Assembly (NCBI GenBank): GCA_016200155.1
Contig: JACQFG010000306.1
Coordinates: forward strand, 1-19,633
Source: Planctomycetota bacterium
Lineage (GTDB): Bacteria; Planctomycetota; Planctomycetia; Gemmatales; Gemmataceae
Direction: 5' to 3'
DNA length: 19,633 nucleotides
Shown: piece after piece, positions 13,256 to 19,633 of the stretch
How positions within the stretch are numbered: position 1 is the stretch's first letter
Layout: the number at the start of each line of letters is the position of its first letter
The notes under the pieces: model-generated
What the model was told of the DNA's origin: nothing
Database searches by the model: none
The model's input: the letters and a program-made list of their open reading frames with translations, nothing else
Program-made: the position numbers and the translations under genes

Positions 13256-14059
13256 ATGGCGCTTGCCTCATCGATCGAAGTCAAACCGACCCAACCGGAA
13301 GCTCCGCCGCGCTTCAAGTACCGCGTCCGCTTCGCCAAATCCGGCGACCTGCGCCTGGTCAGCCATCACGACCTCATGCACGTCTGCGAACGCCTGTTCC
13401 GCCGCGCCGATCTGACGCTGCCCGTCACGCAAGGCTTCAACCCCCGGCCGCGCATGTGGTTCGCGCTCTCGCTCGCGCTCGGCGTCGCCGGCCTGCGCGA
13501 AGTCCTCGAGTTCGAACTGACCGAATCATTGTCCGCCGACGAGGTGCAGCGTCGGCTCCGCAGCCAGGCGCCGCCGGGCCTCGCAATCCTCAGCGTCGTG
13601 CCGATCGAGACGCGAACGTCGGCCCGCATCCGCCAGGCGTGGTATCGTCTGCCGCTGGAGGAGCCGATCGCCGATTTGCAAAGCCGTTGCACCACGTTTC
13701 TGGAACGCGACGAATACCGCATCGAGCGCCACCGACCGCATCCGCGCCGCATCAATATTCGTCCGTTCGTCCATGAACTGCACGCGCATCCCGATCGGCT
13801 CGACCTGGCGCTGTGGATCACCTCCAACGGCGCCGCCCGTCCCGAAGAAGTCATCAACGCCCTGGGTCTGAACGACCTGCTCGAGCGCGGCGCTGTCATC
13901 GAGCGGACCGACCTCGAGGTGTACGACGAACTGCCCGCCGGCATCGAAGGCCCCCCGCTCATCGAGTCGGCCAGCGAAGAAATCAGTCCGAACGACAAGG
14001 ACCTGCCACAGCATCGCCCCCAGGCGATCATGGACAACCCGATGTCGTTCGATTCATGA
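13256..14059 (+). CDS. DUF2344 / radical SAM-linked protein (TIGR03936 type)
   Basis: 267 residues. The conserved N-terminal block KYRVRFAKSGDLRLVSHHDL (21-40) and QGFNPRPRM (59-67), followed by LALGVAGLREVLEFEL, are the hallmarks of DUF2344, a domain often fused or linked to radical SAM proteins and commonly placed just upstream of RNase E/G. It has no radical SAM CxxxCxxC itself. Function is unknown; a link to RNA processing or tRNA/ribosome modification is inferred from the neighbour. The ATG at 13256 gives the family-like start but lacks a clear Shine-Dalgarno. A good GGAGG (13182-13186) with GTG at 13197 is out of frame. The C-terminal ~35 residues are polar and low-complexity. It ends 49 bases before the RNase gene. 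Confidence 0.85.
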   Translation: MALASSIEVKPTQPEAPPRFKYRVRFAKSGDLRLVSHHDLMHVCERLFRRADLTLPVTQGFNPRPRMWFALSLALGVAGLREVLEFELTESLSADEVQRRLRSQAPPGLAILSVVPIETRTSARIRQAWYRLPLEEPIADLQSRCTTFLERDEYRIERHRPHPRRINIRPFVHELHAHPDRLDLALWITSNGAARPEEVINALGLNDLLERGAVIERTDLEVYDELPAGIEGPPLIESASEEISPNDKDLPQHRPQAIMDNPMSFDS

Positions 14060-14063
14060 AATT

Positions 14064-14087
14064 CATATAGCCCGCCATTCATGGCGG
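14064..14087. repeat. Single arm of the CCCGCCATTCATGGCGGG palindrome
   Basis: The 24 bases equal the first 24 bases of the left arm at 35-59. Only one arm is present, giving a 6-bp stem with a six-base loop, four bases after the DUF2344 stop. It shows that the unit can exist singly as well as in inverted pairs. Confidence 0.85.
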
Positions 14088-14108
14088 ACGGGATTTGAAA
14101 GGAACCCA

Positions 14109-16889
14109 ATGAAGAAAGAAATGTTGATCAACTGCCTCCAGGCAGAGGAAATTCGCATCGCCATCATCGAGAACGGCGTCCTCGAAGAACTGTACGTCGA
14201 ACGGGCCAGTGCCGAGAGCTACGTCGGCAACATCTACAAGGGGCGCGTCGTCAATATCGAGCCGAGCATTCAGGCCGCGTTCGTCGATTTCGGCGTGGGC
14301 CGCAACGGCTTCCTGCACGTTTCCGATGTCGAACCCGCCTATTACAAGGACATCGAGGATCAGCGCTCCGGGCATCGCGGCGGCGGTCGGGGAGATCGCG
14401 GCGACCGCGGCGGACGAGGAGGCGACCGCGGCGGGCGAGGCCGACGCGATCAGCGCCAGTTCGACGACCACGACTCTCCGCGGCGGGGCGGCGGTCCGCG
14501 TCCCCCGCGCCAGGAGGCCCAACCGCAGCCCGAGACGTCCGAACCGCCGGCCGGGTACGCGCCGCCGGAGTATCGCGAGCAGCCCACTTTTCAGGAGCCG
14601 CCGATCGATGGCCCCGACATCATCGTCGAGGAGATCGCGGACGATGATCCGTTCTATGCGGCCCCCGAGCCGCAGGAGCCGATGTCGGAGCGCCCGGCCG
14701 ACGAACCGCAGGATCCGCCGGCGAATGCGGAGTACATTCCGGAGGCCTTGGACGAGCCGACGCCTGCGGAATTGCCCGAACCCGAGTCCGCGACCACCGA
14801 GGAAGCGCCGGGCGAGGAACCCGCGGAAGGCGAACCGCTTGTCGCCGACGACAGCGACGAGGAGAAGCCGAAACGAAAAGGCGCCCGTCGCGGCCGAGGC
14901 AAGGCCACGGGCCGCGGGGCGCGCAAGCCGCGCAAGCGCGGCGCCGACGAGCCCAAGGCGGAAGGATCGTCGGACGAGCCCAAGCCGCGTCCGATGGATT
15001 CGAGCGAACACCGCACCGACGCGAACGATCCGCCGGTCCCGCCGCTCGAGCCTCGCAGTTCGAAGGAAGATCTGACCGACGACGACCTGAGCTTTTCCTC
15101 GGCGCCGCGCGTCGAGCCGAAGCTCGCGGCGCCCCGTCACGTGGAGATGCGTGACGAGCCGCAGGGGTCGAGCCAGGAGGTTGAGGAGATCATCGTCGAG
15201 GAAGAGGAGTTCATCGACCCGGAGCCGATGGCGGAATCCGAAGATTTGGGCTCCGAGCCGCTCGAACCCGCGATTGCCAAGGTCGAGCCGGTCGAGAGCA
15301 TCGAAGAATTGGCCGAGCAGGAAAAAGAGCTGGAAGAAACCGAACGCGAGGACGAAGCGGTCGTGTCGGAGATCGAGCCGGAGGAACGTCCGGCCGGCGA
15401 GCGCGAGGACGACTTCAGCGACCTGGGCGAATACGAGCCGCGCCAGCGTCCGCCGCGCGATTCGCGCGGCGGACGGGGCGATCGCGGTGGACGCGGCGGG
15501 GATCGTGGCGGCCGTGGTGGCCCACGCGGCGACCGGCGCGGCGGCGGACGCGATCGTGACCGACGTCCCGGCGGCGGACGGCCCGGCATGGGCCGGCCCA
15601 AGCCCAACATCGAGGACATCTTCAAACGCGGCCAGGAGGTTTTGGTGCAAGTCATCAAGGAAGGCATCGGCACCAAGGGCCCGACCCTCTCCACCTACAT
15701 CAGCATCGCCGGCCGCTATTTGGTACTGATGCCCGGACTCAACCGCATCGGCGTCTCGCGCAAAATCGAGGACGACGAAATCCGCCGACGCCTGCGCGAG
15801 ATCATGAACGAGCTCAAACCGCCGCGCGGCATCGGCTTCATCATCCGCACCGCCGGCCAGGACCGCAACCGCGAAGAGCTGCAAAGCGACCTCGCCTACC
15901 TGTCCCGCCTCTGGCAGGTCGTCGCGCGCCGCATTCAGAAGCAAAAGTCCCCTTGCGAGATCTACAAAGAAAGCGACATGGTCACGCGCACCATCCGCGA
16001 CATCTTCACCGAGGACATCGACACGATCTGGGTCGACGAGAAGGGCGCCTACGATGCCGCCAAGGAATTCATGGAAGCGGTCATGCCGCGCTTCGCCGGC
16101 CGCATCAAGTTCTACGACGGCACCGTGCCGATGTTCCACAAGTACGGCATCGAGAACGAGATCGCCCGCATCCAGGAACGCAAGATCTCGCTCCCCTACG
16201 GCGGCTCGATCGTCATCGATCAGACCGAGGCCATGGTCGCCATCGACGTCAACAGCGGCAACTTCCGGGCCGACAACAACAACGCCGAGGAGACCGCCTA
16301 CCAGATGAACCTGCACGCCGCCAAGGAGATCGCCCGCCAGCTGCGGCTGCGCGATCTGGGCGGCGTCATCGCCAACGACTTCATCGACATGCGCGACGAG
16401 CGCCATCGCCGCGGCGTCGAGAAGGCCCTGCACGACGCCGTCCGCCGCGATCGCGCCCGCACCAAGATCCTGCGCATCAGCCAGTTCGGCATCATCGAGA
16501 TGACCCGCCAGCGCATCCGCCCGTCCCTCAAACGCAGCGCCTTCCAGGACTGCTTGCACTGCAAGGGGACCGGCCACATCAAGACCAGCGAGAGCGTGAC
16601 GATCGAGGTGATGCGCATGCTTCAGCTCGCCGTCAACCGCGAGCACATCACGCGCATCGACATCCGCGTTCACGACGAGGTCGCCCAGTATCTGCTCAAC
16701 CGCAAACGCAAGGACATCGTCGCCCTGGAAGAGCACGGCCACAAGCAAGTCTCGATCACCAGCGCCGGCGCGGCCGTGTCGATGGAGCACCTCGAGTTCA
16801 TGTGCTTCGACAACAACGGCAACGAGGTCAAGTTCACCCTCGTCGACGAACCGCCGCCGCGCCCGCCGCAACGCCGCGGCCGACGATAG
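14109..16889 (+). CDS. RNase E/G family endoribonuclease with a split S1 domain and RGG/acidic insert
   Basis: Single-strand-specific endoribonuclease for mRNA decay and rRNA/tRNA maturation. 926 residues. The first half of the S1 domain is at about 36-82 (YVGNIYKGRVVNIEPSIQAA, GFLHVSDVEP). A roughly 415-residue insert interrupts it: an Arg-Gly cluster (about 88-116), a Pro/Glu/Asp-rich acidic middle with a basic patch near 255-280, and a second RGG cluster (451-497). S1 resumes at PNIEDIFKRGQEVLVQ (about 499). The catalytic domain follows with AIDVNSG (Asp713) and ANDFIDM (Asp757), matching the metal-binding aspartates of E. coli RNase E, and the zinc-link CLHC (Cys815/Cys818). The insert may serve RNA binding or degradosome assembly, which RNase E otherwise places C-terminally. 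AAAGGA five bases before the ATG is a good ribosome site. The gene follows DUF2344 closely. Confidence 0.95.
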   Translation: MKKEMLINCLQAEEIRIAIIENGVLEELYVERASAESYVGNIYKGRVVNIEPSIQAAFVDFGVGRNGFLHVSDVEPAYYKDIEDQRSGHRGGGRGDRGDRGGRGGDRGGRGRRDQRQFDDHDSPRRGGGPRPPRQEAQPQPETSEPPAGYAPPEYREQPTFQEPPIDGPDIIVEEIADDDPFYAAPEPQEPMSERPADEPQDPPANAEYIPEALDEPTPAELPEPESATTEEAPGEEPAEGEPLVADDSDEEKPKRKGARRGRGKATGRGARKPRKRGADEPKAEGSSDEPKPRPMDSSEHRTDANDPPVPPLEPRSSKEDLTDDDLSFSSAPRVEPKLAAPRHVEMRDEPQGSSQEVEEIIVEEEEFIDPEPMAESEDLGSEPLEPAIAKVEPVESIEELAEQEKELEETEREDEAVVSEIEPEERPAGEREDDFSDLGEYEPRQRPPRDSRGGRGDRGGRGGDRGGRGGPRGDRRGGGRDRDRRPGGGRPGMGRPKPNIEDIFKRGQEVLVQVIKEGIGTKGPTLSTYISIAGRYLVLMPGLNRIGVSRKIEDDEIRRRLREIMNELKPPRGIGFIIRTAGQDRNREELQSDLAYLSRLWQVVARRIQKQKSPCEIYKESDMVTRTIRDIFTEDIDTIWVDEKGAYDAAKEFMEAVMPRFAGRIKFYDGTVPMFHKYGIENEIARIQERKISLPYGGSIVIDQTEAMVAIDVNSGNFRADNNNAEETAYQMNLHAAKEIARQLRLRDLGGVIANDFIDMRDERHRRGVEKALHDAVRRDRARTKILRISQFGIIEMTRQRIRPSLKRSAFQDCLHCKGTGHIKTSESVTIEVMRMLQLAVNREHITRIDIRVHDEVAQYLLNRKRKDIVALEEHGHKQVSITSAGAAVSMEHLEFMCFDNNGNEVKFTLVDEPPPRPPQRRGRR

Positions 16890-16892
16890 GGA

Positions 16893-16960
16893 ATTGCAGA
16901 TTGCAGATTTCAGATTGCAGATTTGTTTGCATTCTGAAATCTGCAATCTGAAATCTGCAA
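16893..16960. repeat. 24-bp perfect inverted repeat of GCAGATTTCAGATT words
   Basis: Arms 16901-16924 and 16937-16960 are exact reverse complements around a 12-base loop; partial copies of the same word extend the left arm to 16893. Each arm is made of direct repeats of TTGCAGATT. It begins a few bases after the RNase stop and ends six bases before the ATG of the next gene. Confidence 0.93.
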
Positions 16961-16966
16961 TTACAC

Positions 16967-18838
16967 ATGCTACGCTTTCGTCCCGCAACCGATGCGCTCG
17001 GCCCGGTCGATGATCTCCTTGCCGTCGGGCAGTTGATCGACGACGCGATGCGGCCGGGGCATTTCTTCGTTGCGCCTGACCTGCACCTGACGTGGGTCGC
17101 CGCGAAATCCGAGACGATTCGCTGGGAGATTTTCCGCGGCCGGCTGGTCGAAGCCGCACAAACGCGGCAAGAAAAGACCTTTCTATCTTGGCACATTCTC
17201 GAAGCCGACGCGACCGAGCCGACGATCTCCGTCAAGCTCGACGTTCACGAGCGCTGCATCCACGTCACTCGCGGTCTGTTGTGCTACGTCTGGGAAGGCC
17301 ACGAAGTCGGCGGCGTCATCGAGAGCCGCGAGGTCGTCAAGTGGACGCGCGAGCTGGTCGGCACGATCATGCTCGCCGACTTCACCGATCGCGAGCCGCT
17401 GCGCGATGAGCTGATCTGCCTGATCTGGCAAGCGATCGTCGGCACGAGCCGGCTGCCGTTGACATCGGTGGAGGCGCCGCTGCCGGCGTTTAGCTTCGGG
17501 CAGTTGCACTATGTGTATCGAGACGATGCCGGGACGAGCCCGATGATGTCGTGGCAGGATTTGGCGTCCTGTTGGTCGCAACCCGATTTGGCTCGGGCCG
17601 AGAGAGCCAAGCTGTTGGAGTTCGTCCTTCGCCGCGGCACCTGGGCGGCCCTGTTTTTTTCCACGGCAATCGGCAGCCAGAGCATGTCCCTGCCATTGTG
17701 GCGCGCGATGTTCAACAGCGTATCCCTGTCGCCGTTTACACAATTCGTCGATAATGCGTTGTTTATGATCAACATTGGGGCGCCGCAACATGAGGATGCC
17801 ATCGACTTCCACGGCGACCTGCTCTGTAAGTTGTGCCGGCATCTCACGGCCTTTGACCTCGTCACGTTTCACCATCGGGGCGCGAACTATCCGGATGGCC
17901 TGTTGCTGGACACGGCGATCAAGCGTTACATGAACCACGCCTCGTTTTCCGAGTTATTCCTGGGGGCCGGTCTCAAGGCACGCATGCGCCGCCGGGCGTT
18001 GCGTCAGGGGTGCATGCTGCGTCGGCACTACGAAGGGCTTCTCGTCCCGGACATGCCGACGTCGCCGGGCGAGAATGCGCGCGTGGCGCCGGCTTCGCAT
18101 CCGCGCGTTCCGGATGAGCAGCTGACGCAAGCCAATCGTCGCCGCCGGCAGCTCTTCACAGACGAGCCGTTGCGTGAGTTGGTGGCGAACCTGGGTGAGA
18201 ACGCAATCAGGCTTGCGACGAGCTTTGAAATCAGATCCCGATTCCGCGCAGCCTTCGAGCAGAGCATTCGGGACCTTGAGCATCTGGACGAGCGCGTCGA
18301 AATGGGGCTCGGCCTGTTCATCGATCGGCCGCTCGGATACGCCAAGGCGATCGGGGAACCGGATCTGACGCCGATGCTGGCGCATGAAGCGTTCAGCCCG
18401 TCGATCGCGCGGCAGCGCTGGCAGGAGCTGAAGAAGCTGTGCGCGGAGCTGGCGATCCCGTGCGACGCGGAGCGGCTCGATCTGCTGTTCGAGCACGGAC
18501 CCTGGCCGACGGGATTGCCGCACGCCGAGGTGCGCGAGTGTCCGCGGCCGACGGCGGCGCTGTGCGATGTCCGCAAGGTCGCCGACGATTTCGTGATCCT
18601 GCGCACCATGCCCGTCGGTTTGAGAGACATGCTTGATCAATTTGACTTGCGCGAGCGATTGCCGTTTCCCGATGTGCGGCTGTGCACACCGGAATTCGAT
18701 AAGGCTGGGCAACCGGTGCTGGTGCTGTACGACACGAAGCTGCGGCAGCGTGTCGAGATCGAGGTGGACGCATCGCAAGGCTATGCGTGCCGCGCGGGCG
18801 TGGAGCTGCCGAAGCCCGGGCTGCGCGTTCGTGGATGA
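16967..18838 (+). CDS. Conserved-looking protein of unknown function, 623 residues
   Basis: I do not recognise the family. No signal peptide or membrane helix is evident, so it is probably cytoplasmic. The N-terminal ~200 residues are mixed alpha/beta with many Trp and His. A hydrophobic, Cys/His-bearing stretch (about 285-322: LCKLCRHLTAFDLVTFHH and LLLDTAIKRYM) is followed by a basic helical segment (about 335-360), a polar linker (about 365-400) and a long helical region (about 400-520). The C-terminal ~80 residues look like a small beta domain. Codon use is like its neighbours apart from a modestly less GC-rich stretch around 17500-17800. The ATG is only six bases from the preceding palindrome and has no Shine-Dalgarno; a start at a later Met is possible. 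Palindromes flank it on both sides. Confidence 0.8.
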   Translation: MLRFRPATDALGPVDDLLAVGQLIDDAMRPGHFFVAPDLHLTWVAAKSETIRWEIFRGRLVEAAQTRQEKTFLSWHILEADATEPTISVKLDVHERCIHVTRGLLCYVWEGHEVGGVIESREVVKWTRELVGTIMLADFTDREPLRDELICLIWQAIVGTSRLPLTSVEAPLPAFSFGQLHYVYRDDAGTSPMMSWQDLASCWSQPDLARAERAKLLEFVLRRGTWAALFFSTAIGSQSMSLPLWRAMFNSVSLSPFTQFVDNALFMINIGAPQHEDAIDFHGDLLCKLCRHLTAFDLVTFHHRGANYPDGLLLDTAIKRYMNHASFSELFLGAGLKARMRRRALRQGCMLRRHYEGLLVPDMPTSPGENARVAPASHPRVPDEQLTQANRRRRQLFTDEPLRELVANLGENAIRLATSFEIRSRFRAAFEQSIRDLEHLDERVEMGLGLFIDRPLGYAKAIGEPDLTPMLAHEAFSPSIARQRWQELKKLCAELAIPCDAERLDLLFEHGPWPTGLPHAEVRECPRPTAALCDVRKVADDFVILRTMPVGLRDMLDQFDLRERLPFPDVRLCTPEFDKAGQPVLVLYDTKLRQRVEIEVDASQGYACRAGVELPKPGLRVRG

Positions 18839-18839
18839 A

Positions 18840-18916
18840 CCATGGCAGAAAAATCGGGGGCAGAAAAATGAGACCTCGCGCGTCTCATTTTTCTGCCCCC
18901 GATTTTTCTGCCATGG
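18840..18916. repeat. 34-bp perfect palindrome with internal GCAGAAAAAT repeats
   Basis: Arms 18840-18873 and 18883-18916 are exact reverse complements around a nine-base loop, the longest perfect stem in the window. Each arm carries GGCAGAAAAATC and GGCAGAAAAATG in tandem. It starts one base after the stop of the 623-residue gene and ends 11 bases before the stop of the convergent minus-strand gene, so it is shared by two transcript ends. Confidence 0.95.
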
Positions 18917-18927
18917 AGCCCTCGTTG

Positions 18928-19633
18928 TTACCGGCCCAGCACGTCGAGGCGCGTCTCGTAGAAGCCGAAGCGGCCGGTCGCCGTGTGGCCTAACAGCAAG
19001 ACGCGATAAGTTGCATTGCCCGGCGCGATGTCGAAGCGGACCTCGGCGGCCCCGGTTTCCAGCATGAGAGTCGGGCGCCACAGGAGGGTGTCGGCCAGCA
19101 TGTTCGCCTCGAACTGGTAGGCGTATTCCACGCCGCGCTCGGTTTTCTCGGCGACGGCGTCGCCCTTCTTGCCATCCTTCTTGGCCTTCGGCGGCAGCGG
19201 GTTCTTGTCGAGGTGCTTGCCGAACGCGCCGCGCCGATCGTTCCAGGCCGACGTCCCCTTGGCTGCGTTTTCGTTTTCGTATTTCATGACGAAGCCGTCG
19301 CGATTGCTCATGCCGCGCGCCGTGGCGGCATTCGCCATGCGCAAGGCATCGACCTTGTCGGTATCGGCGCCGGCCTTGCCCATCATCATTTCTTCCCGGC
19401 CGGCGGCGTTCAGGGCGAAGGCGCCGGTGGCCGCCTTATCCGTGTGGACACCCATGGGGGCGGCCATGGCAAAGCGCTCGTTGAGGGCAGCCTGGACCTC
19501 GGCGCCGCGCGGGCCATGCGCCATGATGAGCGAGGGAGGCGCGGTGATGCCGATCGGTCCGAGCCAGGTTCCGACGAAGAACAGCGCCAGGCAAGCGGTC
19601 AGGCTCACGAAGGCGCCGCCGAACGTCGCGGTG
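18928..19633 (-). CDS. Membrane-anchored protein, C-terminal part (A2M-like module), partial at the right edge
   Basis: The frame is open to the end of the window, so the gene probably begins outside it. An internal GTG at 19608 should not be taken as a secure start. Visible order: a membrane segment (about LTACLALFFVGTWLGPIGI), an Ala/Met/Gly-rich low-complexity region, a Lys-rich linker (PKAKKDGKKG), then about 60 residues reading LADTLLWRPTLMLETGAA, FDIAPGNATYRVLLLGHT and GRFGFYETRLDV before the stop. The last part resembles the strand pattern before the A2M domain in planctomycete alpha-2-macroglobulin-like proteins (LxWxP, then FDL, TYRV, GHT, GRxG). That resemblance is from memory of family patterns and is moderate. 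No thioester motif is seen in the part present. Confidence 0.65.
   Translation of the reverse strand, partial: TATFGGAFVSLTACLALFFVGTWLGPIGITAPPSLIMAHGPRGAEVQAALNERFAMAAPMGVHTDKAATGAFALNAAGREEMMMGKAGADTDKVDALRMANAATARGMSNRDGFVMKYENENAAKGTSAWNDRRGAFGKHLDKNPLPPKAKKDGKKGDAVAEKTERGVEYAYQFEANMLADTLLWRPTLMLETGAAEVRFDIAPGNATYRVLLLGHTATGRFGFYETRLDVLGR

Noticed and set aside
14079..17159. A very long open frame (over 1000 codons) on the minus strand opposite the RNase E/G gene
   Set aside because: It is the mirror of a GC-rich, codon-biased real gene; its translation is low-complexity and matches no domain, while the plus strand carries catalytic motifs.

Overview
The window looks like a high-GC planctomycete chromosome segment. 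Three things point that way: an RNase E/G whose S1 domain is split by a long low-complexity insert, with a stand-alone DUF2344 gene directly upstream; an apparent alpha-2-macroglobulin-type secreted/membrane protein at the right edge; and dense families of palindromic intergenic repeats. The lineage call is an inference from gene content, not from a phylogenetic marker.

Layout. (1) 146-1186, minus: family 2 glycosyltransferase. (2) 1581-4996, plus: three-part MacAB/Lol-like export system (HlyD-type adaptor, ABC ATPase, MacB-type permease). (3) 5306-6691, plus: DnaA, starting at TTG behind a strong Shine-Dalgarno. (4) 6760-9944, minus: a secreted protein built from five copies of a module I do not recognise, then HemG/HemY-type (copro)protoporphyrinogen oxidase, then a double ACT-domain protein. 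(5) 10039-13079, plus: a 5'-truncated hpf followed by the phosphotransfer chain EIIA (PtsN-like), HPr and Enzyme I; no sugar permease is in view, so a regulatory PTS is likely. (6) 13256-16889, plus: DUF2344 protein and RNase E/G. (7) 16967-18838, plus: a 623-residue protein of unknown function. (8) 18928 to the right edge, minus: C-terminal part of a membrane-anchored protein with an A2M-like module.

The most striking structure lies between the genes. Nearly every gene boundary carries a long perfect or near-perfect inverted repeat (stems of 17-34 bp, loops of about 6-50 bases), often starting 1-5 bases after a stop codon. In one case the repeat supplies the last codons and stop of hemG. Several families occur (TTTAGCGCCCGCG, GCGAACGCTAAGCCGC, GCAGGCGGCTCGCCTGCAC, CCCGCCATTCATGGCGGG, GGCGAGCCGGGAGCG, CGCAAAGGCG, GCAGAAAAAT and others); at least four recur inside the window. 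None is followed by a clear T-tract, so they are not textbook intrinsic terminators. They resemble REP/REPIN-like mobile palindromes that have settled at operon joints and may act as transcript-end hairpins. The break point of the truncated hpf falls inside one such element, and several start codons (ABC ATPase, ptsI, the 623-residue gene) sit directly behind one with little or no Shine-Dalgarno.

I see no tRNA, rRNA, CRISPR array or transposase gene.
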